In this document: positions 6,895 through 12,518 of the stretch, one piece after another
How positions within the stretch are numbered: the stretch's first letter is position 1
Layout: the number at the start of each line of letters is the position of its first letter
Assembly: GCA_913056375.1 (NCBI GenBank)
Contig: CAJXNF010000042.1
Span: forward strand, 1 to 12,518
Direction: 5' to 3'
DNA from: an uncultured Pseudomonadota bacterium
GTDB lineage: Bacteria > SAR324 > NAC60-12
DNA: 12,518 nt
Notes under the pieces: generated by a model
Told to the model about the DNA's origin: nothing
What the model saw: the letters and a program-made list of their open reading frames with translations, nothing else
Database searches by the model: none
Made by a program: the position numbers and the translations under genes

Positions 6895-7927
6895 GAGCGA
6901 TCACGGAGGATCGCCAGAACACGTCCCCACGTATACGTTGCAGGGTCGGTGTTTCGTTGGGTTCGTTACGGATCAGTTGTATCAAACGTTGCGCGGCTGC
7001 TATTCCCATGGATTCGTAGGGCAACTCCATGGTCGTCAGTGCAGGATAGAGGGTTTCAGCAATGGAACGGTGATTGTCATAGCCTGCGATGGAAATGGCT
7101 TCTGGTACTGCCATCCCCTGAGTTCGTAGTACTCCGTAGATGCGCATTGCCATCTCGTCGTTACCACAACAAATTACGGTCGGAGGATCGGGAAGAGCTA
7201 ACCATGATTGAATGATTTGCCACTGAAGTTGAGGTTCTTCCTCGCAACGCTCAAAATCACCACACTGTACCAAACTCGAGTCAAACGGCAACCCTGCGGT
7301 CTCCAGGGCTTTTCGGTATCCAGCAATGCGCAATTCCGTCGCAATGCACTCATGCAAACAAAGATAGGCAATGCGTCGGTGTCCTTCCTTGATCAAGGTC
7401 AAAACTAGATCACGTTGACCTTTTTGGTCGTCAGGAACAATGGCTGGTGTGCCCTGATCATCGAAGCAGTTCACAAGGATCATCTGTTGTCCTTGTGGAA
7501 GTGGAGGTAGTGAAATTCGTTGGTGTCGGTCTGCCACATAGAGCAGTCCCTCCACTCGGTACTGCAGGAAGGTGTTGATTAGTGTTGGAATGCGCTTGGC
7601 CAGCCCACCAGTGTCCGCAATCATCAGGGTAATTTCTTCATCTGCAAGCACTCGTTGTATACCTTGCACAATGAAGAGATCTGGCAGGCCATGTGGTTCA
7701 CTAATTTCTGAAGACTGTGATACCGCTCCAGTGATCAAGCCCACAATTCCACTGCGATTGGAGCGCATGGAGCGGGCTGCCTTGGATGGCACGTACCCTA
7801 ACTCGTTCATAGCTTGCTCCACTTGCTGTCGGGTCTCCAGACGAACAGGCGCATCACTGTTGATTACGCGGCTGACAGTCTTTGGTGAGACTTGCGCAGC
7901 TTTGGCTATATCATAAATCGTGGGCAA
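6887..7927 (-). CDS. LacI-family transcriptional repressor of the sugar operon (AglR-like)
   Basis: A 346-residue DNA-binding regulator with full LacI-family architecture. The N-terminal helix-turn-helix is TIYDIAKAAQVSPKTVSRVI (3-22), a hinge-helix region AARSMRSNRSG lies at about 50-60, and a periplasmic-binding-protein-like sensor domain runs to the end. It opens with the rare start TTG at 7927. This is favoured because LacI proteins begin within a few residues of TIYDIA and an in-frame stop lies five codons upstream. A weak GAAG precedes it; an out-of-frame ATG at about 7938 is ignored. It is the first gene of the transporter/amylosucrase operon, transcribed through paired palindromes at 7969-7996, so negative autoregulation with the sugar genes is likely. 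The inducer, probably a glucoside or its metabolite, is inferred. Confidence 0.9.
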   Translation of the reverse strand: MPTIYDIAKAAQVSPKTVSRVINSDAPVRLETRQQVEQAMNELGYVPSKAARSMRSNRSGIVGLITGAVSQSSEISEPHGLPDLFIVQGIQRVLADEEITLMIADTGGLAKRIPTLINTFLQYRVEGLLYVADRHQRISLPPLPQGQQMILVNCFDDQGTPAIVPDDQKGQRDLVLTLIKEGHRRIAYLCLHECIATELRIAGYRKALETAGLPFDSSLVQCGDFERCEEEPQLQWQIIQSWLALPDPPTVICCGNDEMAMRIYGVLRTQGMAVPEAISIAGYDNHRSIAETLYPALTTMELPYESMGIAAAQRLIQLIRNEPNETPTLQRIRGDVFWRSSVIARP

Positions 7928-7968
7928 GACGGCTTCATGCTAGTGGTTACGTTTTTCTCAAGACATGA

Positions 7969-7996
7969 TGACATCGGTGTCATGACATCGGTGTCA
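7969..7996. promoter_or_regulatory. Two abutting LacI-type operators
   Basis: TGACATCGGTGTCA occurs at 7969-7982 and again, unchanged, at 7983-7996 with no spacer. Each copy is a near-perfect palindrome (one mismatched pair) centred on CG, the standard form of LacI-family operators. With one flanking base each side the arms become ATGACA/TGTCAT. They lie 41-68 bp upstream of the repressor start and downstream of the -35 box at 8021-8026, overlapping the expected transcription start. Bound repressor should therefore block initiation. Confidence 0.78.
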
Positions 7997-8020
7997 TAAG
8001 ATGGCGACCATTGATCGTAT

Positions 8021-8036
8021 TGTCAAACATTTTTTT
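8021..8036 (-). promoter_or_regulatory. Sigma70-type -35 box with upstream A-tract for the sugar operon
   Basis: On the minus strand TTGACA (8026-8021) is a perfect -35 consensus, preceded by a run of seven As (8036-8030) like an UP element. A -10 box is not obvious. CATCTT at the ideal 17-bp spacing matches only three of six bases, and TTATGA is 21 bp away. The expected start falls near 7990, inside the operator pair. The -35 box is seen; the promoter as a whole is inferred. Confidence 0.5.
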
Positions 8037-8101
8037 AGAACGGGGAAAGTCAGGTGATCTACAGGCCTGGGTAAAGGCGATTTGGTTTTTATTGTGCAAG
8101 G

Positions 8102-8130
8102 TTGACCAGCGCGGTCAAAACCCAGATAAA
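8102..8130 (+). promoter_or_regulatory. Candidate promoter with inverted repeat over the -35 box
   Basis: TTGACC (8102-8107) and GATAAA (8125-8130) are spaced 17 bp, a plausible sigma70 pair for the gene at 8218 with a leader of about 80 bases. TTGACC also forms the left arm of a perfect 6-5-6 inverted repeat with GGTCAA (8113-8118), so a dimeric regulator could bind there. This is a visual match only. Confidence 0.4.
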
Positions 8131-8170
8131 ACCGCAGAATTCCTCAACAGTGGCAACGTGTGAAGGGTAG

Positions 8171-8193
8171 CAGCAAAAGATAGTTTTTGCCTG
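8171..8193 (+). repeat. Leader hairpin before the outer-membrane protein gene
   Basis: GCAAAA (8173-8178) and TTTTGC (8185-8190) pair around a 6-nt loop. With one bulged base, CAG/CTG flanks can extend the stem. It ends about 25 bases upstream of the GTG and could affect translation or message stability. No riboswitch class is recognised. Confidence 0.3.
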
Positions 8194-8217
8194 AAACAGC
8201 CCAACGCCATAGACAAA

Positions 8218-9057
8218 GTGAAGACGGTGAATAAGGCCTTAGCTCTCATCATCTGTGGACTGAGCTTCCTCCTGTGGGAAGTTGGAGATGTGCGGTCTCA
8301 AGTTTTGCCAAGTGATCAGGAGGTGATGAAGCGTCAGGCCCTGTCACGTCTGCAGGATCGAGAGTGGCTCAGTACTCTACGAATGACACTTTGGCCTGCT
8401 GCTTATCCAGAGGAACCGCTCTACTATGGTGAGACCAACGCAGCCCATCAAAGCGGACGCACCTGGTATCATCTGGAGGTTGGAGGTGTCTGGCAACAGC
8501 TGCACTGGTTAGCTTCCCAACCTTTTGTGCACGGTCAGGAGCGTGGACGCAGTGATCCGTTACTGGGAGTGGGTCTGCACAGTCGATTTTTGCGTGATAC
8601 AGTTCGAAATTTGATTCTTGGAGGAATTCGTTTACCGGCTGCAGATACCGTTGTGGAGCAGCGAGAGTCTACCCAGATTTTATTAGCACAGAAGCTGTTC
8701 TGGGAATTGGAAGCAGGACAGACACTCTATCTGGGCCTGGGATATGTACGCAAAGAAGAAGACCAGATCAACTATGACCCAGGTGATGTGACAGGCTTTG
8801 ATTTTGGCTTCGTTAGCCCATTGTTCAATAAGGACTTTCAGTGGCACGGAGGCTTGTTGTTTGTCTGGCAAGCTTCAGACAAGTTCCGTGATACAGATCT
8901 GCTCACTCGTGAAAATCGAGTAGATTTTTCGTTAGGAACGGTTCTCTGGGAACGCCTTCGGCTCGGTTTTCAATGGCCTCTATGGACAGATTCAGAGTTC
9001 CGCCAACACGCAAAACGCAAACCTCTGGGCGAGTTTGGTTACCATCAGCGGTTTTGA
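8218..9057 (+). CDS. Probable outer-membrane beta-barrel protein, function unknown
   Basis: A 279-residue secreted protein I cannot assign to a named family. A GTG start at 8218 (or GTG at 8227) gives a signal peptide: a basic MKTVNK, a hydrophobic core ALALIICGLSFLLW, and a probable cut near residue 27 (VRS|Q). The mature part is rich in aromatic-flanked alternating strands separated by polar turns, for example TLYLGLGYVRKEED and FQWHGGLLFVWQASD. The last residues, EFGYHQRF, have a C-terminal Phe with aromatics at alternating positions behind it, the usual signal for BAM-dependent barrel insertion. There is no strong Shine-Dalgarno. It stands alone on the plus strand, divergent from the sugar operon and convergent with the amidohydrolase operon. 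It could be an outer-membrane porin or lipid-modifying barrel; a link to sugar uptake is only positional. Confidence 0.65.
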   Translation: MKTVNKALALIICGLSFLLWEVGDVRSQVLPSDQEVMKRQALSRLQDREWLSTLRMTLWPAAYPEEPLYYGETNAAHQSGRTWYHLEVGGVWQQLHWLASQPFVHGQERGRSDPLLGVGLHSRFLRDTVRNLILGGIRLPAADTVVEQRESTQILLAQKLFWELEAGQTLYLGLGYVRKEEDQINYDPGDVTGFDFGFVSPLFNKDFQWHGGLLFVWQASDKFRDTDLLTRENRVDFSLGTVLWERLRLGFQWPLWTDSEFRQHAKRKPLGEFGYHQRF

Positions 9058-9241
9058 TCAATGAGTTAGCTCTTCCGAATTCCCGTTCCACGCGCTCCCA
9101 ATACGTTCTGCCTCCGATTTCACTTCTGAATAAAAATACTTGCTCCCTTTTTCTGTGGAGAGCCTGCGCACCACCTCTGATGCTCTGGCAAAGTACCACC
9201 GATCTGGGTCTGAGTGCTTGTAGTTTCAGTGCGTAATCAGT

Positions 9242-10114
9242 CTACAAACCTAGTGGATTCTGGTGCCACCAGTGTTCGAAGGGAGAAGAATAGAGAATGC
9301 GGTCGATGGTTTCGTCTGCCACTCTGGGGAGATTTGAACCTTCCACAAGCTGGTTGACGTTTTTGAGGCCACTGATGGATTCTTCCAGCGTGGTGAACGG
9401 ATAGTCAGTGCCAAAGAAGATCTTATCTGTGACCAAGTACTCCTGAGCCGTGATCAAGATGTTGTAGTATTGCCAGGGACGATAAAAGAGAGCCGAAACC
9501 TCCGCATAGACATTGGGGTTCTTGCGGATCACTACAACACACTCTTCGTACCAGGGATGCCCCATGTGAGCGAGGATGACCTTTAGATCTGGGTACTTCT
9601 GTGCGATAGGATCTACGTGGATTGCACGCCCCAACTCTAGAGGTGAATTGTGGGCAAACGTTGTTCCCATGTGCAGCGTCAGCGGTAGATCTTTTTGGAT
9701 ACAGTAGCGATAGAGTGGATCCATTCTAGGATCATCCAGTGGCACACCATTGTAAATCGGCCCATACTTGACACCTTGTAAACCATGATCTTCGATCACG
9801 GCTTTCAGCTTTTCGAGGGCTTCTTCTTCCCTCGGATCAAAATAGGCAAAACCTACAAACTTATCCGGATATTTTTGGACAGCTTTGACCACCGTGCTGT
9901 CTTCTCCTTGGATGCCTACTGAATCGCCATAGCGGGGAGAGAAGATGATCACCTTGTGGGCAAGCTCCATCGCCGCAAAGATAGAGTCTGCGTCTGTTGG
10001 AACCAACAGTTCTCCGGGCCGCACTCTGGCAATTTGCTCTAAGTAGCTCTGGGAGTAGTGGGCTGGATCCCAGATGTTGACATGGCAATCTACAATTTGT
10101 CGTTTTTCGCTCAC
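9242..10114 (-). CDS. Amidohydrolase-2 family metal-dependent hydrolase/decarboxylase
   Basis: A 290-residue TIM-barrel protein of the amidohydrolase-2 (ACMSD-like) family, which includes decarboxylases, hydratases and lactonases acting on small carboxylates. Visible metal-site motifs are DCHVN at 9-13, H148 in LTLHMG, H183 in ILAHMGHPW, and D237 in the strand FFGTDYPF. The first motif is normally HxH, but here the second His is Asn13. Several divergent members share such changes, so the metal arrangement may differ. It starts at GTG (10114), overlapping the TGA of the RraA-like gene by 4 bp, so translation is coupled. It is the last gene of the operon. No signal peptide is seen, so it is cytoplasmic. 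The substrate cannot be named. The pairing with RraA resembles the 4-oxalomesaconate hydratase/aldolase pair of aromatic-acid breakdown, but that is a loose analogy. Confidence 0.82.
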   Translation of the reverse strand: MSEKRQIVDCHVNIWDPAHYSQSYLEQIARVRPGELLVPTDADSIFAAMELAHKVIIFSPRYGDSVGIQGEDSTVVKAVQKYPDKFVGFAYFDPREEEALEKLKAVIEDHGLQGVKYGPIYNGVPLDDPRMDPLYRYCIQKDLPLTLHMGTTFAHNSPLELGRAIHVDPIAQKYPDLKVILAHMGHPWYEECVVVIRKNPNVYAEVSALFYRPWQYYNILITAQEYLVTDKIFFGTDYPFTTLEESISGLKNVNQLVEGSNLPRVADETIDRILYSSPFEHWWHQNPLGL

Positions 10115-10761
10115 AAGATCCCATGCTCTTCAAAGGCCTTGGCGAGACTTGCTCCGTTCTCCAACATGCCACGTACTTGATTTTCTTCCCTCACTTTCTG
10201 CAGTGCCTTCTCCACGACTTCCGCTGTGATTTTTTGGGGTACGATCACCACTCCGTCCACATCACCAAAAATGAAGTCTCCGCTGTTGACGTCGACTCCG
10301 TGAATTTTTCCGGGAACGTCATACCACATCAGCTTGCCACGGTGCTTGCTATCAAGAGGTCCAATGTTTCCAGCAAAGACAGGAAAGTTCATCTGGCGAA
10401 TACGCTTGACGTCCCGAACGGAACCATCTGTCAGGCATCCAGCAGCTTTCAGGTACTGTGATCGGGTGGAGAGCAGTTCTCCCCAAGGTGCAATCTCATG
10501 GTGCTGATGACAGAGCAGAACGGCGACTTCATTGGGTTGGAGGCTGTCGATCAAAGCAATCTCATGCTCGTAGACATTCACCTTTTCATCGTCATGATAA
10601 ATCTTCATGTAGATGCCAACTCGTGCTAGCCCGCAGAGAATCATACCATCATCTAGAGGACGAATCCCCGAACTCAGTGCCTGGTTCAGGTAGCCCATGC
10701 TGTCCAGAGTGTCTGAGAGCACGGCGCTGTAGAGGGTATGCTTCAATTCTTGGAAATTCAT
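10111..10761 (-). CDS. RraA-family protein (HMG/CHA aldolase-like)
   Basis: A 216-residue protein of the RraA/4-hydroxy-4-methyl-2-oxoglutarate aldolase family, often misnamed demethylmenaquinone methyltransferase. Family landmarks are WGELLSTR at about 93-100, the DGSVRD loop at 112-117 (R116 and D117 correspond to the catalytic Arg-Asp of the aldolases), and SGDFIFGDVDGVVIVP near 160-175. With the aldolase residues intact, an enzymatic retro-aldol or decarboxylase role on a hydroxy-oxo diacid is likelier than the RNase E inhibitor role of true RraA. The ATG at 10761 comes 6 bp after the upstream ATPase stop, and the gene overlaps the next by 4 bp. No Shine-Dalgarno is obvious, consistent with coupling. 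It probably processes the compound imported by the adjacent ABC system; this is inferred from position. Confidence 0.85.
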   Translation of the reverse strand: MNFQELKHTLYSAVLSDTLDSMGYLNQALSSGIRPLDDGMILCGLARVGIYMKIYHDDEKVNVYEHEIALIDSLQPNEVAVLLCHQHHEIAPWGELLSTRSQYLKAAGCLTDGSVRDVKRIRQMNFPVFAGNIGPLDSKHRGKLMWYDVPGKIHGVDVNSGDFIFGDVDGVVIVPQKITAEVVEKALQKVREENQVRGMLENGASLAKAFEEHGIL

Positions 10762-10767
10762 ATTGGC

Positions 10768-11784
10768 TCAATTGGGATAGTGACAGGAAACCAGGTGTGG
10801 TTGAGTGAGTTGGGTAGCATCACTGAGCTGTGGAGCTTCTCCCATGCAGCGTTGCTTTTCTGGTTCTGAGAGAGACTTGAATTTTGGACATCGTGGATGG
10901 AAAGCACAACCTGATGGCGGAGAAACAGGATTGGGTACATCGCCTTCCAAGACAATCCGATCGCTCTTCCGATCCAGATCCGCAATCGGAATCGCAGACA
11001 ATAACGCCTGGGTATAAGGGTGGCGTGGTGTACGGTAGAGAGCTTCACTCTCCGCCAATTCGACGATCTTGCCCAGGTACATCACAGCAACACGGTCACT
11101 GATGTATTCGACCACGCTCAGATCATGTGTGATGAAGATGTAAGTCAAGCCTCGTGCTTGCTTAATCTCTTGCAGCAGTTGCAGCACTTGAGCCTGGATG
11201 GAGACATCGAGCGCGCTGACTGCTTCATCGCAGATGACAACTTCTGGATTGACACACAGAGCCCGGGCAATTCCGATGCGTTGCCGTTGTCCACCTGAAA
11301 ACTCATGGGGATAGTTGTCCATTTGCTCTCGGCGCATGTTGACCGCTTCCAGCAGATCTCCAATGATCTTGCGACGCTCTGCTTTGGTCTTCACCCCATA
11401 GAGCTTGAGTGGATCCTGCAGGGAACCAAACACAGTGAAGGCCGGATTGAGGGAAGAGTGCGGATCCTGAAAGACAATCTGAATTTTCTGACGGATGTGC
11501 TTGAACTCTTCAGGACTCAAGTTGAGCAAGTCGAAGGTTTGCTCTCCTTCGTGATAGAGAATTTGTCCACCAACGGCTCCCACGAGTTGAATGATGGATT
11601 TTCCCAGCGTGGTTTTGCCACAGCCACTCTCTCCGACCAGCCCTAGAGTCTCGCCCCGATAGATCTCCAAGTCCACACCATCAACTGCCTTGACGTGAGC
11701 AGCAACGGTACGCAATAGCCCTTTTCGGACAGGAAAATAGGTTTTTAAGCCCTTGATATGTAGAATCTTTTCTTGGCTAGGCAT
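10768..11784 (-). CDS. Oligopeptide/dipeptide ABC transporter ATP-binding protein, OppF/DppF type
   Basis: A complete 338-residue ABC ATPase of the peptide/opine/nickel class, working at the inner-membrane face as half of a heterodimer with an OppD-type partner. Walker A GESGCGKTT is at 51-59, the Q-loop Q106 is in IVFQDPHSSLNP, the signature FSGGQ is at 162-166, Walker B VVICDEA is at 182-188, and the switch is H220 in FITHD. The C-terminal oligopeptide domain begins with HPYTQAL (255-261) and carries four cysteines (C293, C299, C313, C334) in the spacing that can hold an iron-sulfur cluster in this family. The ATG at 11784 has AAAAGG about nine bases before it and overlaps the upstream ATPase by 8 bp. 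The RraA and amidohydrolase genes follow, so the substrate may be a small organic acid or modified peptide rather than ordinary peptides. Confidence 0.9.
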   Translation of the reverse strand: MPSQEKILHIKGLKTYFPVRKGLLRTVAAHVKAVDGVDLEIYRGETLGLVGESGCGKTTLGKSIIQLVGAVGGQILYHEGEQTFDLLNLSPEEFKHIRQKIQIVFQDPHSSLNPAFTVFGSLQDPLKLYGVKTKAERRKIIGDLLEAVNMRREQMDNYPHEFSGGQRQRIGIARALCVNPEVVICDEAVSALDVSIQAQVLQLLQEIKQARGLTYIFITHDLSVVEYISDRVAVMYLGKIVELAESEALYRTPRHPYTQALLSAIPIADLDRKSDRIVLEGDVPNPVSPPSGCAFHPRCPKFKSLSEPEKQRCMGEAPQLSDATQLTQPHLVSCHYPN

Positions 11785-12518
11785 GGCTCAGCACCTTTTC
11801 ACTGTGCCAGCAGAGTGCGTCGTGGGTTTCACTGATTGGCTGAGAACTTGGGAAGACTTGGCACTGCTCGGTAGCGTAGGGGCAGCGTGGTGCGAATTGG
11901 CATCCTTTAGGACGTTGATAGGGGTCAGGGGTTGAACCCTGAATCGGAGTGATTTGTTGTTGTTTCCCTTTGCCTAGGATGGGGATCGATTTCAGTAATG
12001 CTTCAGTGTAGGGATGTGCTGGACGCCGAAGTACATCATCAACCGTCCCCTGCTCCACGATATTGCCCATGTACATCACTGCTACGTGATCGGCCAGTTC
12101 AGCAACGACCCCCATATCATGAGTGATCAGAATGACTGCGGTGTTGTTTCGCTGTTTCAGTTCCTCAATCAGTTCAAAAATCTGCTCATTTTTTGCGACA
12201 ACTCTATCTATATTATTTTTCTCACAGTCATGAAAAATTTTATACTTTTCATTTCTAATGATGTCATAAGACGTTTCAAATCTCAGAATATCTAGCAGGT
12301 TTCGAGCTCTAAAAAATCCATTGTTTTCTACTGCAAAATCTTTGGCTTTCAGTGTTGCTGTCTTATCCATTTTGAACAAATTAGCATAAAGGCCTAGGTT
12401 TGCACTTTGTAAACACTCAAATGCAGTAGTTTTAAAGTTAAAATAAGGCACAAAGTCATCATCCTCGCGGTATTCATTATTTTCGTCCAAAGAACGAAGG
12501 CTTATCAAGGGATCTCCG
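11777..12518 (-). CDS. Chimeric reading frame: C-terminal half of OppD/DppD-type ATPase on unrelated AT-rich N-terminus
   Basis: The frame is open from the window edge to the TGA at 11777. From about 12185 downward it is a clear OppD/DppD-type ATPase C-terminus: an LIEELKQRNN helix, AVILITHDMGVV with the switch histidine (codon at 12119-12121), HPYTEALL, and a four-cysteine tail GCQFAPRCP...C...C. Walker A, Q-loop, signature and Walker B should precede this and are all absent. Instead, about 110 codons of unrelated, uninterrupted coding sequence rich in Asn, Asp, Lys and Phe lead into the join (INEK/KNEQ region, then IFELIEELK). The product as written cannot bind ATP properly. It overlaps the OppF-type gene by 8 bp, the normal operon layout, so the left part is native. 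The right part is probably foreign or misjoined. Confidence 0.8.
   Translation of the reverse strand, partial: GDPLISLRSLDENNEYREDDDFVPYFNFKTTAFECLQSANLGLYANLFKMDKTATLKAKDFAVENNGFFRARNLLDILRFETSYDIIRNEKYKIFHDCEKNNIDRVVAKNEQIFELIEELKQRNNTAVILITHDMGVVAELADHVAVMYMGNIVEQGTVDDVLRRPAHPYTEALLKSIPILGKGKQQQITPIQGSTPDPYQRPKGCQFAPRCPYATEQCQVFPSSQPISETHDALCWHSEKVLSHA
12186..12518 (-). other. AT-rich coding segment of unknown origin
   Basis: GC is about 32 % over 12181-12480 (97 of 300 bases by my count), against about 57 % at 11881-11940. One minus-strand frame stays open for all 110 codons up to the edge, which at this AT content suggests real coding sequence. The translation (SLDENNEYREDDDFVPYFNF, then Lys/Asn/Phe-rich) matches no family I can name. 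No insertion-sequence ends, tRNA or recombination site are visible at the boundary. Confidence 0.6.

Larger units (their letters stand above)
7928..8217. other. Divergent intergenic control region (290 bp)
   Basis: This gene-free stretch separates the leftward repressor/sugar operon from the rightward outer-membrane gene. It holds the leftward -35 box and operators, a candidate rightward promoter overlapping a TTGACC/GGTCAA inverted repeat, and a GCAAAA/TTTTGC hairpin just before the rightward start codon. Between about 8040 and 8100 I see only the short palindrome CAGGCCTG (8062-8069) and no gene or known riboswitch. Confidence 0.6.

Noticed and set aside
7928..8217. Riboswitch or small RNA in the divergent region
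   Set aside because: No known riboswitch consensus is seen; the visible palindromes are better explained as protein-binding sites or short hairpins.
8973..9236. Overlapping plus-strand frame after the barrel gene as a frameshifted extension
   Set aside because: The barrel protein ends with a proper BAM-type terminal Phe, and the overlapping frame has a composition (Ser/Arg/Pro-rich) unlike a barrel or a recognised domain.
9242..10761. Naming the pair LigJ/LigK or GalB/GalC of the protocatechuate or gallate pathway
   Set aside because: Family membership fits loosely, but there is no dioxygenase or other pathway gene in the window and the amidohydrolase metal motif differs, so the names would be unsupported.
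12014..12295. Plus-strand frame across the OppD join as a separate gene
   Set aside because: It is antisense to a clearly coding ATPase C-terminus and has no recognisable features.

Overview
The window reads as accessory metabolic DNA from a Gram-negative bacterium. The evidence is an outer-membrane-type protein with a Sec signal and terminal Phe, periplasmic binding-protein transport, and roughly 50 % GC over most of its length. I cannot fix the taxon. A marine proteobacterial or SAR324/deltaproteobacteria-like source is only a guess, based on gene style and a C-terminal motif typical of delta-type two-component proteins. Both window ends look spliced to unrelated sequence, so this may be a complete contig from single-cell or metagenomic assembly.

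Layout. Positions 1-453 (+) hold the C-terminal part of a caffeoyl-CoA-type O-methyltransferase, joined in frame to the tail of a different protein. Facing it is a minus-strand operon from about 8026 down to 484. In transcription order it has a LacI-type repressor, an alpha-glucoside/sucrose binding protein (AglE type), two permeases (AglF and AglG types), an amylosucrase and a small P-loop kinase. A consensus -35 box and two abutting 14-bp palindromes lie upstream of the repressor. Hairpins follow the repressor gene and the binding-protein gene.

A lone plus-strand gene (8218-9057) encodes a probable outer-membrane beta-barrel protein. A second minus-strand operon (12518 down to 9242) carries two oligopeptide/dipeptide-type ABC ATPases, an RraA-family protein and an amidohydrolase-2 protein. 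These genes overlap or nearly abut, so they are probably co-translated. The first ATPase keeps only its C-terminal half and is joined at about 12185 to AT-rich (about 32 % GC) unrelated coding sequence.

How the genes work together. The first operon reads as sucrose or alpha-glucoside uptake under a local autoregulated repressor. A cytoplasmic amylosucrase takes the place of the usual alpha-glucosidase, so imported sucrose would become alpha-1,4-glucan plus fructose. No transporter ATPase is present in this operon. The second operon looks like import of a small organic compound followed by lyase/hydrolase chemistry; its substrate cannot be read from sequence. I see no tRNA, rRNA, CRISPR array, insertion sequence or origin. 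The most unusual features are the operator architecture, the agl-amylosucrase arrangement and the two chimeric ends. I do not see a clear, wholly new biological system.
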